Positions 24,531 to 33,289 of a DNA stretch of 64,000 nucleotides are shown one piece after another. The notes beneath the pieces were generated by a model. That model saw only the letters and a program-made list of their open reading frames with translations, was not told the DNA's origin and did not search any database. Origin of the DNA: Chloroflexota bacterium (GTDB taxonomy: Bacteria > Chloroflexota > Anaerolineae > 4572-78 > J111); assembly GCA_016860845.1 (NCBI GenBank), contig BOKF01000001.1, positions 62,001-126,000 on the forward strand. Reading direction: 5' to 3'. A program made the position numbers and the translations under genes. Every line of letters starts with the position of its first letter. The first letter of the stretch is position 1.

Positions 24531-27500
24531 CTCAAGGTCTTAATTGACGCCGCCCAAATATTCTTCAACTTGAGCGTACTGCTGCGCATGATTCGGTCAG
24601 CGCCTTCCAGCCTGAAACGGGAGCGCAGTAAGCTGTAGCCCTCCCAGTAGCACAGGGGGACAACCGCCGTCTCTTCAGCAACCAACAGGCGGTCGGCCTG
24701 GTGGTAAAGGTTCAACCGCTCGGCCTGGTTGGTCAGGCGAGCGGCCTGTTCCAGCAGGTGATCGAACTGGGTATTTTGCCAGCCCCGGTAGTTAAAGGGG
24801 CTGGCCCCGTGAAACATGTGCAAAATGCCGTCGGGGTCAGGATAATCGGCTTCCCAGCCGCCCAGGGCCAGTTGAATCACGCCCTGGCTGATATTGGCCC
24901 AAAGGTCCTCGTAGGCCATGTCTTCGATAAGCTGTATGTTTACCCCCAAATGCTCGCGCCAGTTGGCCTGCAAATAGTGCGGCATGGTCCCGCTGCCGGG
25001 CAGAGCTGCCAGGGTCAGGGGCGGCAGCTCTGCTCCCGATGCATAACCGGCCTGCTGCAAACGCTCGCGGGCCAGGGCGGGATCAAAGGGCAGGCCGATT
25101 TCAGGCGAATGTCCGGGCAGCCCAGGCGGGACGACACCGCCTCTGGCCGGCCGCTGCACGTTGGCCCAAACCTCTCGAACCAACTCTGCCTGGTTGAGGC
25201 AGTGGGCGAACGCCTGGCGTACCAAACGGTCCTGAAAAGGTGGAACGCGATGGGAAAATTCCAGGCAGTAAGTAGTCAAATACTGGCCCAGAAACGTTTC
25301 AGTGGGATAGTAGACCGGCATATCGGCCCGGTCGTTCACCTGGCACCAGTCAATTTGATCCGCCTGGTACGCTTCCAGGCTGGGGTAAATAAAATACAAC
25401 CAGGCCTGGTCCAGATTGCCGGGAGCAAACCCCCGGTAAAAGGGATTTCTGACCAAACGGATTTCCTGGCCTGCCTGCCAAGCGGCAATTTTGAAAGGGC
25501 CGTTGCCGACCAGCGTAGCGGGTTCGGCCCAGTGAGAGCCGGCAGTTTGAACTAAATGCGCCGGTTGAGGGTAGGTAATCGAATTGGCTAAGAGATAGGC
25601 GAAGTAGGCCGCCGGGGCTTTCAAGGTGATTTCCAGGGTGAAGTCATCTAAAGCACGCATCGCTATGGTGTTCGGGTCGCTTGTCTGCCCGTTGAAAAAT
25701 TCCTCAGCGCCCGCAACGACGAAGAGCAGGTGCGCCCGGCTTGCCCCCGTTTCCGGCTGCAAATTTCGCCGCCAGGCAAAGACAAAATCATGCGCGGTCA
25801 GGGGCGCGCCGTCGCTCCACCGGAGATTCTGACGCAGTTCCAGACGATACCGTTTACCCTCCTCCTCAACCGACCAACGCCGGGCCATGGCCGGAATGAT
25901 ATTAAACTCATTGTCCAGTTCCACCAAACCCTCAAAGAGATCATTGATAATTTCCGAAACTTCGTCAAGCTCACTCAGCGCCGGATCGAGCGTAGTAGGG
26001 CCGCTTTCGAGCACGCCGAGGCGAATCACCCGCGCTTTTCCGTCGGCAGAGGGTGAGCCGGATGGTTTTCCGCGCTCCACTTGCTCTAGCAAGTCAAAGG
26101 CCCGATTATAAAACTCCTGTGCCCCCTCGAAATCCAGCGCATTGGCCCTCACCTGGGCCAGTTTGAGGTAGGTCTTGGCCCGGCGTTCCAATTGGACCTC
26201 GATCCCTTCCGCCTCTAACCGGTCCAGCAATTTCAATACCTTTTGATACACCGCTTCCGCCTCTTCGTTGGCGTAGAGCAGGCGAGCTTGATCAGCCGCG
26301 TGGAGATAATAGATGATGGCTTTCTCTACCTCGTCGGCCCGCTCGTAGTGAAAGGCCAGCAGCCCGACCTGCTCGCCGCTGTGCCAGGGGAAGAGCCGTT
26401 CCAGGGCCTCGGCTACCTGGCGGTGGTAAGTGCGGCGGCGCTCGTAGAGCAGGGTGCTGTAGGCGCTCTCCTGGATGAGGACGTGCCGGAAGGCGTAAGC
26501 GGTATCCTGCTCGGTCTGGCTTTCCTTCTGGATATGCTCGTGCGTTTCCAGGGTAGCCAGTTGTTGGTCCAGCGCCGCTTCCCCGGCGGCAATGGCGTCG
26601 AGGACGCGGTAGAGGAAGCTTTTGCCGATCACCGAAGCCATCTGCAGCGTGTGCCGCGCTTCCACAGCCAGGCGGTCAATCTGGGCCAGCAGCAGCCCCT
26701 GGACCGAGTCGGGCAGGTTGAGGGAGTCGAGCGCAATCTGGTTCAAATCAAAGTCGGGGGCCAGCCAGCCCTGGGCGGCCAGGGTGTGCATAATTTCAAC
26801 CAGGAACAGAGGGTTGCCGCCGCCTTTGTCCAGTAGATAGGTGATGATCGGCTCCGGCAGCCGCGGCGCGTAGTGGTTGACGAGAGCCGTCGCCGCCTCT
26901 CGATCCAGACTGGCCATGGTCAGGTCAACGGCCTGCTCCGGCATATCCGCGAGAATTTGCTGGCGCAGGCCCCAGGCTTTGCGGTCTCGCTCCGGCCGCA
27001 TGGCCAGGAGCAGGATCAGCGGTTGGCTGAAGACGAGCGGCAGCACCGCCTCGACCAGTTGCAGCGAAGTTGGGTCGGCCCATTGCAGATCATCCAGGGC
27101 CAGCACCCAGGGACCTCGTTCTAGCAGCCGTCGAAACAGCTCGTGAAACAGCTCAAACAGTTGCCAGCGGACGCTTTCGCCGGAGAGACCTTCCAGGCGT
27201 TGGGCCAGCTCGCCGCTAAGGGGTAAGCCCAAAAAGCGGGCCAGGTAGGGATAAGTGGACTCCAGGCGATCCGGGCCAAACAGGTTTTGGCAGAAGTAGC
27301 GGAGGTACTGGCTGGTTTCGTCGGGGCCAGCGCCGGGCGGCAGTTCCAGCAGGTCGCGCAGCAAATCGGTAAAAAGATAACCGCTAAAGGTTTGGCCATA
27401 GGCCAGGCAGATGCCATCAGCCCAGCCGGTCTGCCCCGCCGCAAAGGTTTCGGCTCGCAGGACATCTATCAACAGAGTCTTGCCCATCCCGACGTCGCCG

Positions 27501-28945
27501 GTCAGCAGGACAATCCTGCCCTGGCTGGCATCGAGCCGGGCGATATGCCGGCGCAGTTGGGCCAGTTCCTGATCCCGGCCAAAAATAGGGCCGGCCACGG
27601 GCGTTTCTTTACGGGCGGGTCGTTCCAGCAAGGTCTGCACGCCGCGCGCGGCAAAAACCGGGATAGGTTCGGATTTTCCTTTGACCCGGATGGTTCCCAG
27701 GTCGGCCAGTTCAAACTCCGGCCCCAATTTGTCGCGCACGGCTTTTTCCAGCAGGATTTGGTGGTCGGCGGCGTTTTGCATCAGCCGGGCCGACAGGTTG
27801 ATCGAGTCGCCCATGGTGGTGTAGTCGCGGCGGTTGGGCGAGCCAATCGGCCCGGCAAAAACCCGCCCGCTGGTCACGCCAATGCGCTGCATGGCGATGA
27901 AAGGTAAGCCGCCGCACTCAGCCTGCAAATCAAGGGCGCAGCGAATGGCCCGCGCCTCCTGCTCCTCAACCGTCCGCGGCGCGCCAAAGATGACGTGGAT
28001 CAGGCTGCCCTTGTCGCCGGTAATGAGGCGGTTGACCCGCCCGCGGTACCGCGCGGCCACTTCCTGGGCGGTGCTGAAGTAACTTTGCAGTTTGGGGCCA
28101 ACCTCCGGGTCGGCGTCGTAATCAATCCCGTGAAATTGGACAAACAGGCTGACCACCGGCTTGAGTTCGGCCACCTGCGCGCGGCCGGCGGCCAGGGTTT
28201 GGTAGATTTGCTGCGGCACGTAGGCGGCCAGCCGTTCGATCAGCGTGCTTTCTTCCTCCGGCGGCCAGGTGAGCGGCGGCCAGGGCTTGGGCCGGGCAGG
28301 ACGTAAAAGTTGGCCAATGGCCGCAAAAATGTCGCGCCACTCAGCCACAGTAACGCTGTCAGACACGTAGGCCAGGGTCGCGGCATCGAGCATGATGTCG
28401 CCGGAGTTGGCGTGATGTTCGGCCTCGGCCATGCGGTCGAGGGTGGCCCCGCCCAGCACATCTTCATAGCCGTACTCCGGCAGGCCCAGGTTGAAACGTT
28501 TGACCGGGCCGTAGGTCAGGCCGATTTTCATTTTGAGGGTGACGATACCGATGGGCGTCGGCACCTGACCGTGAACTTTTATTGACTGCTGCATGCGCCA
28601 GGCCGAGGTAACGGCCCGGCGGATGACCGCCGCCCGGTGCACGCCTCGCTCGCGGGGATACCAGACAATGAGCGCGTCGCCGCCGAATTTGATGACACTG
28701 CCGCGAAAGGCGTCAATCTCGGCAATGAGCGGAGTGAAGACGCCGCTGAGGGCGCGGGTCAGCTCTTCCGCGCCCTGGTCGGGGCTAAGGCCGCGGGTCA
28801 GGGCTTCGGTCAGCGGGGTGAAACCGGAGATGTCGGCAATCAAGGCTACGCCGTCTTCCGGCAGGGGGGAGCCAGGCCGGAGGGTGCTTTCCACCCGGTC
28901 ACGGGGGATGTAGGCGGCTAAAGCGGGCAGCAAGGCAAAGGTCAT
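24527..28945 (-). CDS. Cyclase/AAA/TPR signalling protein fused to an OppA-like solute-binding domain
   Basis: This 1472-aa protein combines four parts. Cyclase homology domain 1 (about 30-190) keeps ADISGFTPL and IKFGGDALIVWY, so both metal-binding aspartates are present. Domain 2 (about 260-425) lacks the first aspartate (LFVQFHGID) but keeps TTMGDSINLSARL. A STAND/AAA ATPase follows, with FGRDQEL, Walker A GDVGMGKT (483-490) and Walker B WVLALDDLQWAD (about 613-624), and then TPR repeats (about 870-960). From about 971 to the end comes a complete SBP_bac_5 (OppA/DppA) domain: TTLDPALSELDEVSEI, LRWSDGAPLTAHDFVFAW, GNGPFKI. No signal peptide or membrane segment separates the parts, so the binding domain should lie in the cytosol. 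It is divergent from a Ser/Thr kinase gene. Confidence 0.9.
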   Translation of the reverse strand: MTFALLPALAAYIPRDRVESTLRPGSPLPEDGVALIADISGFTPLTEALTRGLSPDQGAEELTRALSGVFTPLIAEIDAFRGSVIKFGGDALIVWYPRERGVHRAAVIRRAVTSAWRMQQSIKVHGQVPTPIGIVTLKMKIGLTYGPVKRFNLGLPEYGYEDVLGGATLDRMAEAEHHANSGDIMLDAATLAYVSDSVTVAEWRDIFAAIGQLLRPARPKPWPPLTWPPEEESTLIERLAAYVPQQIYQTLAAGRAQVAELKPVVSLFVQFHGIDYDADPEVGPKLQSYFSTAQEVAARYRGRVNRLITGDKGSLIHVIFGAPRTVEEQEARAIRCALDLQAECGGLPFIAMQRIGVTSGRVFAGPIGSPNRRDYTTMGDSINLSARLMQNAADHQILLEKAVRDKLGPEFELADLGTIRVKGKSEPIPVFAARGVQTLLERPARKETPVAGPIFGRDQELAQLRRHIARLDASQGRIVLLTGDVGMGKTLLIDVLRAETFAAGQTGWADGICLAYGQTFSGYLFTDLLRDLLELPPGAGPDETSQYLRYFCQNLFGPDRLESTYPYLARFLGLPLSGELAQRLEGLSGESVRWQLFELFHELFRRLLERGPWVLALDDLQWADPTSLQLVEAVLPLVFSQPLILLLAMRPERDRKAWGLRQQILADMPEQAVDLTMASLDREAATALVNHYAPRLPEPIITYLLDKGGGNPLFLVEIMHTLAAQGWLAPDFDLNQIALDSLNLPDSVQGLLLAQIDRLAVEARHTLQMASVIGKSFLYRVLDAIAAGEAALDQQLATLETHEHIQKESQTEQDTAYAFRHVLIQESAYSTLLYERRRTYHRQVAEALERLFPWHSGEQVGLLAFHYERADEVEKAIIYYLHAADQARLLYANEEAEAVYQKVLKLLDRLEAEGIEVQLERRAKTYLKLAQVRANALDFEGAQEFYNRAFDLLEQVERGKPSGSPSADGKARVIRLGVLESGPTTLDPALSELDEVSEIINDLFEGLVELDNEFNIIPAMARRWSVEEEGKRYRLELRQNLRWSDGAPLTAHDFVFAWRRNLQPETGASRAHLLFVVAGAEEFFNGQTSDPNTIAMRALDDFTLEITLKAPAAYFAYLLANSITYPQPAHLVQTAGSHWAEPATLVGNGPFKIAAWQAGQEIRLVRNPFYRGFAPGNLDQAWLYFIYPSLEAYQADQIDWCQVNDRADMPVYYPTETFLGQYLTTYCLEFSHRVPPFQDRLVRQAFAHCLNQAELVREVWANVQRPARGGVVPPGLPGHSPEIGLPFDPALARERLQQAGYASGAELPPLTLAALPGSGTMPHYLQANWREHLGVNIQLIEDMAYEDLWANISQGVIQLALGGWEADYPDPDGILHMFHGASPFNYRGWQNTQFDHLLEQAARLTNQAERLNLYHQADRLLVAEETAVVPLCYWEGYSLLRSRFRLEGADRIMRSSTLKLKNIWAASIKTLS

Positions 28946-29260
28946 GGCTCGAAGTTTCCTTCAGAGATTGGCTACCTCTCATTCAAAGGCAACCGCCGGA
29001 AATAAGCGGGTTTTGGTAGAAACCGGGTGTCTCTACTCGAACTGCAAAGACAGTAAGAGTCAGTCATAGGTAAGTGTGAATTTCAGTATAACCCTAAATC
29101 TCGCAGAGTCAACGGTCAGCGGTCCTTGCTGGTGGCTGTAATTTTTAATAAAGATGGTGACATTTGTCACTTCCAGCGTCATTGCTTTATTGCTATGCTA
29201 CTCCATAGATCGAGCTTGCCGGATCAAACGGCATAGCTGACACAAGTGGGGGTTACGCCT
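28946..29260. other. Divergent regulatory region between cyclase fusion and Ser/Thr kinase
   Basis: This 315-bp gap has no coding character. Its one clear landmark is GTGA-CATTTG-TCAC at 29157-29170. I found no consensus promoter for either gene. Confidence 0.55.
29157..29170. promoter_or_regulatory. CRP-like operator core GTGA-N6-TCAC
   Basis: The sequence GTGACATTTGTCAC matches the core half-sites of CRP-family operators (TGTGA-N6-TCACA). It stands about 90 bases before the kinase ATG and about 210 bases before the cyclase-fusion ATG. One such site can occur by chance, but the location beside a cyclase gene is suggestive. Confidence 0.4.
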
Positions 29261-31636
29261 ATGGAATCGCTGATCGGACAAACCCTGGGGCAGTATCAAC
29301 TGGTCGAACAGATTGGCAAGGGCGGTATGGCGACTGTCTACAAAGCCTTTCAGCCCGGGCTGAATCGTTATGTTGCCGTGAAAGTCCTGCCCCCTTATTA
29401 CGCTCACGAAGCCGGTTTTGCCGAGCGCTTCACTCGCGAGGCCCAGGCCATTGCCCACCTGGACCACCCCCATATCCTGCCCATCCACGATTTTGGCCGG
29501 CAGGGGGAGATCAGCTACCTGGTGATGAAGTACGTGCCCGCCGGCACGCTGCGCGACCGGCTGGGCCAGCCCTTGGCCCCCCTGGAGGCGGTCGAGTTGA
29601 TCGAGCAGATTGCCGGCGCGCTGGATTTTGCCCACCAGCGGGGCATTCTCCACCGGGATGTCAAGCCGGGCAACATCCTCATTGACAACCAGGGCTGGAC
29701 CTACCTGAGTGATTTTGGCCTGGCCAAGATCGTCGAAAGCTCGGTGCAATTGACCGGAAGCGGGGTCGGGGTGGGCACGCCGGCCTACATGAGTCCGGAG
29801 CAGGGCCAGGGGCTGGCGGTGGATGCCCGCACCGATGTCTACGCCCTGGGGGTCATCCTATTTGAGATGCTGACCGGCCACGTGCCTTACGAGGCCGAAA
29901 CGCCGATGGCGGTGGTTATCAAGCACATCACCGACCCCATCCCGATCCCCCGCCAGATCAACCCCAATATTCCCGAAGCCGTGAACCGGGTGCTGTTGAA
30001 GGCCCTGGCCAAGAACCGGGAGGACCGTTTTGCCAGCGCCGGAGCGCTGGCAGCGGCCCTGCGCCAGGCTGTGCAAGGACTCGACCCGTATATTGCCGCC
30101 GCGCCGATTGCCCCGGCTACGGAAGCAACTATGTTGCACCGATCTGGATCGCCGCCATCCCAGGCTGCCGCGCCGCCGAGCGGCTCGTATGCTGCCCCGG
30201 CAACCGTTCAATTGGCCCAACCAGGCCGGTTGCCCTGGCTGCTACTAGGGACTGGGGCGGTCGTGGCGTTGTTGTGCGGGCTGGGCTTGTTGGCCGGCTG
30301 GTTCTACTTCAACCGCTCCGGCTTGCCGGCGGCCGTTAGTGTCCAGACCCCTGTTCTCCCGACCCTCATCCCAACCGCTGCCCTGCCCGTAGCGACGCCG
30401 CCAGCCAGCACCCCCCAAATTGAGTTACCGGCGCAGAGCGCCCCGCCGGAGGAAACCTCGACCCTGACGGCTACGCCAACACCCCTCCTCATTAGCCCCA
30501 CTCCGACCCCCTCATCCACTCCAACCGCCACCCCTCCCCCTGTCTCATCTGGCGGAGAAACTGGCCAGGCGGCAGTTGACGCGATCACACCAACCTGCCC
30601 ATCGCCGCAATACTTTGGAGATGTCTGGCAGGCTCAGCCCGAACTGGGCTGTCCCTCTACGGCCCTGACCTCTGATTTTACCTTCCAGGCTTTTGCGGGG
30701 GGCATCATGGCCTGGCAGAAGAGTCCCAGCCCGGCGACCATTTATGTCCTGTTCAACGAGGGGCGTTGGGAGCGCGTCACCGACCCGGGCGGTTCGCCCC
30801 AGCCGGCTTGTCCCGAAGCGACCCAGACCGGCGGCCTGGGGCCGATCTTCAGCTTTGGCAAGCTGTGGTGCGAGAACCCAAACTGGCGCAGCCGGCTTGG
30901 GCAGCCCGCGGCCGGGGAGCAGCCCGGGCAGACGAACCCGCTGCAAAATTTTGAAAATGGGACAATTTTGAAACTGGATGCCACGGCCAAAGGAGTCGTG
31001 ATCCTATTTGCGGATAGCCGCTGGGTGGCGGTCGGCGGCAGCCCGATCACGCCAGCCACACCCACGCCTACCCCTACACCCACGCTGGCCCCTACGCTGA
31101 CGCCCACCCCGGCTGCGTCTACCTGGACCGATACCGGCCGCCGGCCTAACGGCCGCTTGGCTGATCTGTGGACCACCCTGGGCGCGGGTCAGAGTCGGTT
31201 GGGCTATCCCATTGCCGACCCGATGAATGAGCGGTTGTGCGCCCGCCAGAACTTTGAGCGGGGTTATTTGCTGTGGGTGGAAAGCTCTCAGAAGCCTGAT
31301 TTTGTCTGGGCCGCAGTGATGCCCAATCGAGCAGACAACAGCGGCGGCAAAACTTACCGCTTCACCGACACCTGGCCCGGCAGTCCCGAATACTCCTGCG
31401 ATGAAGCTGCGGCGCGGGCACCGCTGGGTCCCAGGCGCGGCTTTGGTATGCTGTGGTGTAACTATCCCGCTCTGCGGACGGATATCGGCGCTGCGCTCGA
31501 CGAGGAAATTGGCGGCCCGGACTACCCTCGCTGTGAAGTCCAACTTTTTCAGGGAGGTGTTATGGCCCATGTGCCGCTGGATCAGGCGTATTGGGTGTTT
31601 ATTGAGAGTGGGGGGTGGTATCGCTTTGGGGAGTAA
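29261..31636 (+). CDS. Transmembrane Ser/Thr protein kinase with extracytoplasmic LGFP-like repeats
   Basis: This 791-aa PknB-type kinase has its kinase domain at about 10-270: IGKGGMATVY, VAVKVL with the ATP lysine, HRDVKPGN, DFGLAK and GTPAYMSPEQ. One membrane segment (about 322-348, WLLLGTGAVVALLCGLGLLAGW) is followed by a Thr/Pro linker. Four or five repeats follow with the pattern F-x-x-L-W...L-G-x-P...QNFExGxxLW (e.g. FGKLWCENPNWRSRLGQP, LADLWTTLGAGQSRLGYP), resembling LGFP repeats that bind cell-wall or surface polymers. It is probably a sensor kinase with an envelope-facing ligand domain. ATG 29261 (GGGGG at 29248-29252) is preferred over GTG 29246. Confidence 0.92.
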   Translation: MESLIGQTLGQYQLVEQIGKGGMATVYKAFQPGLNRYVAVKVLPPYYAHEAGFAERFTREAQAIAHLDHPHILPIHDFGRQGEISYLVMKYVPAGTLRDRLGQPLAPLEAVELIEQIAGALDFAHQRGILHRDVKPGNILIDNQGWTYLSDFGLAKIVESSVQLTGSGVGVGTPAYMSPEQGQGLAVDARTDVYALGVILFEMLTGHVPYEAETPMAVVIKHITDPIPIPRQINPNIPEAVNRVLLKALAKNREDRFASAGALAAALRQAVQGLDPYIAAAPIAPATEATMLHRSGSPPSQAAAPPSGSYAAPATVQLAQPGRLPWLLLGTGAVVALLCGLGLLAGWFYFNRSGLPAAVSVQTPVLPTLIPTAALPVATPPASTPQIELPAQSAPPEETSTLTATPTPLLISPTPTPSSTPTATPPPVSSGGETGQAAVDAITPTCPSPQYFGDVWQAQPELGCPSTALTSDFTFQAFAGGIMAWQKSPSPATIYVLFNEGRWERVTDPGGSPQPACPEATQTGGLGPIFSFGKLWCENPNWRSRLGQPAAGEQPGQTNPLQNFENGTILKLDATAKGVVILFADSRWVAVGGSPITPATPTPTPTPTLAPTLTPTPAASTWTDTGRRPNGRLADLWTTLGAGQSRLGYPIADPMNERLCARQNFERGYLLWVESSQKPDFVWAAVMPNRADNSGGKTYRFTDTWPGSPEYSCDEAAARAPLGPRRGFGMLWCNYPALRTDIGAALDEEIGGPDYPRCEVQLFQGGVMAHVPLDQAYWVFIESGGWYRFGE

Positions 31637-31744
31637 CCCGGAGTAAATTTTTCGCCAACCTTGCCGGCGGCGCTGTGGATAGCTCAATTCGCAGCGCTGC
31701 TGTTTTTCCCCCAAAGGCGATAAAAATAAAGTCAGGGTCAGAAT

Positions 31745-31773
31745 TTAGCCACTTGGAACAAATTGAGTATAAT
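31745..31773 (+). promoter_or_regulatory. Candidate promoter of the TerC-family gene
   Basis: TATAAT at 31768-31773 has TTAGCC 17 bases upstream (3 of 6 consensus). It lies about 45 bases before ATG 31817. Confidence 0.4.
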
Positions 31774-31816
31774 GCCCAAAATTTTCGGCTAAATCTTAGG
31801 TGAGAGGGGAAAACCG

Positions 31817-32566
31817 ATGGACTGGATCACTAATCCTCAGGTGTGGATCGGGCTTGTCACTCTGACGAGCCTGGAAATCGTTCTGGGAATTGACAATATC
31901 ATCTTTATCTCAATTCTGGCCAGCAAGCTGCCGCAAGATCAACAAAAGAAAGCGCGGCAGGTGGGCTTGAGCCTGGCCATGCTGACCCGCATTGCCCTGC
32001 TCTTTTCTTTGTCGTGGATTATCGGTTTAACCACCCCTATTTTTACGGTGATTGGGCAGGAAATTTCGGGACGAGATTTAATTTTGCTGATCGGCGGCCT
32101 GTTCCTGCTGGGCAAAGCGACTTATGAAATTCACGAAAGGCTGGAAGGAGAAGAAGGCCATGCCTCGGCCAAAGTGGCCGCGTCATTTACCAGCGTTATC
32201 ATCCAAATCCTGTTGCTGGATATTGTCTTTTCCCTGGACTCGGTCATCACAGCGGTCGGCATGGTGGATGAACTGGCGGTGATGATTGCAGCCGTGGTCG
32301 TCGCCGTTCTCATTATGCTGTGGTCAGCGGGGCCAGTCAGCGATTTTGTCAACCGGCACCCCACGGTCAAGATGCTGGCTTTGAGTTTCCTCCTGCTCAT
32401 CGGCTTTTCCCTGGTAGTGGAAGGGCTGCACCAGCATATCCCCAAGGGCTACATCTACTTCGCCATGGGCTTCTCCGTCTTTGTGGAAATGCTCAATCTG
32501 CGGCTGCGCCAAAAGAGCGCACCGGTTAAATTGCACGAGCCGTACGTGGCCGAGGCAGGTAAGTAG
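31817..32566 (+). CDS. TerC family integral membrane protein
   Basis: This 249-aa protein has seven or eight membrane helices. The N-terminal motif SLEIVLGIDNIIFISILASKLP and the mirrored FSLDSVITAVGM are the duplicated acidic signatures of TerC/YkoY proteins, implicated in metal (Mn2+) export to exported enzymes and in tellurite resistance. GAGAGGGG lies before ATG 31817. No ter operon genes are nearby, so a metal homeostasis role is more likely than tellurite resistance; this is inference from family behaviour. Confidence 0.9.
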   Translation: MDWITNPQVWIGLVTLTSLEIVLGIDNIIFISILASKLPQDQQKKARQVGLSLAMLTRIALLFSLSWIIGLTTPIFTVIGQEISGRDLILLIGGLFLLGKATYEIHERLEGEEGHASAKVAASFTSVIIQILLLDIVFSLDSVITAVGMVDELAVMIAAVVVAVLIMLWSAGPVSDFVNRHPTVKMLALSFLLLIGFSLVVEGLHQHIPKGYIYFAMGFSVFVEMLNLRLRQKSAPVKLHEPYVAEAGK

Positions 32567-32587
32567 AGGGTTACTGCTCAGCTCCCA

Positions 32588-32668
32588 TATCATTTCGAGG
32601 CCGTAGGCCGAGAAATCCCTGGAGCGCCACGTAGGCACGAGGGATTTCTCCCTTCGGTCGAAATGACA
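32588..32668. repeat. REP-like palindrome, family A (inverted copy of 2060-2142)
   Basis: ATCATTTCGAGGCCGTAGGCCGAGAAATCCCTGG.. to ..GGGATTTCTCCCTTCGGTCGAAATGACA. Except for the loop it repeats the reverse complement of 2060-2142 almost base for base. It lies between convergent genes. Confidence 0.88.
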
Positions 32669-32678
32669 CAGGAAGAGT

Positions 32679-33191
32679 TTATTCCATACTCAGGCTGTGC
32701 TGCTCGGCCTGGGCCAGGTCAATGGTCATTACGCCCTTAGCGCCGCCGGTATCCACTACGACCTCTCGCGCCACCGCCTGTTTGCGGGTGATGGGGCCTT
32801 CGACAAAGGTGCGGCCCAGTTTGAAACCCAGCACTGCCCCTTCGTCGCTGACGAGGATGTCGCTGATGACGCCGACGCGGGTGCCGCCAGTTGTATTGAC
32901 ATCACGCCCCGCCAAATCCTGGCGCCGCACCCAACTTTCTATGTCAGGTACCTGGGTGATGTCGAGAACGACATCCGAGTCAGCAGCCAGAACGGCGTCT
33001 AGGCCAAACAAGGTGATGCGGTCCCGGTTGACCAGCAAATCCTTGCGGCTGAAAATCCCCTCGCTGCCCAGGTAAAGGCCAATGATCCGCTCCAGACTGC
33101 TATCCAGATAAAGATCTTTGACTTTGCCAACAAAGCGGCCATCGGTGATACTGTAAATAGGTTTATCCAGCAAATCTTTACCCAAACGCAT
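32679..33191 (-). CDS. PRC-barrel domain protein
   Basis: This 170-aa protein has two PRC-barrel-like units: MRLGKDLLDKPIYSITDGRFVGKVKDLYLD (1-75) and GRDVNTTGGTRVGVISDILVSDEGAVLGFKLGRT (about 90-150). PRC barrels occur in photosynthetic reaction-centre H subunits and in the RNA-processing protein RimM; stand-alone copies are of unknown role. ATG 33191 with AAGGAG seven bases upstream is preferred over a TTG at 33224. A palindrome (33216-33271) separates it from the RCK protein gene upstream. Confidence 0.85.
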   Translation of the reverse strand: MRLGKDLLDKPIYSITDGRFVGKVKDLYLDSSLERIIGLYLGSEGIFSRKDLLVNRDRITLFGLDAVLAADSDVVLDITQVPDIESWVRRQDLAGRDVNTTGGTRVGVISDILVSDEGAVLGFKLGRTFVEGPITRKQAVAREVVVDTGGAKGVMTIDLAQAEQHSLSME

Positions 33192-33215
33192 TTTTCTTCT
33201 CCTTTTGAAATAAAG

Positions 33216-33271
33216 GTAGGACAAACTGACAGTTTGTCCAGGGTCGGGACAAGCTAACAGCTTGTCCTACA
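33216..33271. repeat. Double hairpin GGACAAACTG../..AGCTTGTCC repeat
   Basis: TAGGACAAACTGACAGTTTGTCC is followed by GGGACAAGCTAACAGCTTGTCCTA: two related hairpins that can also pair with each other. Placed just after the RCK-protein stop, it may terminate that transcript or be a mobile palindrome. Confidence 0.75.
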
Positions 33272-33289
33272 ACGTTGCTTCATTTTCAT

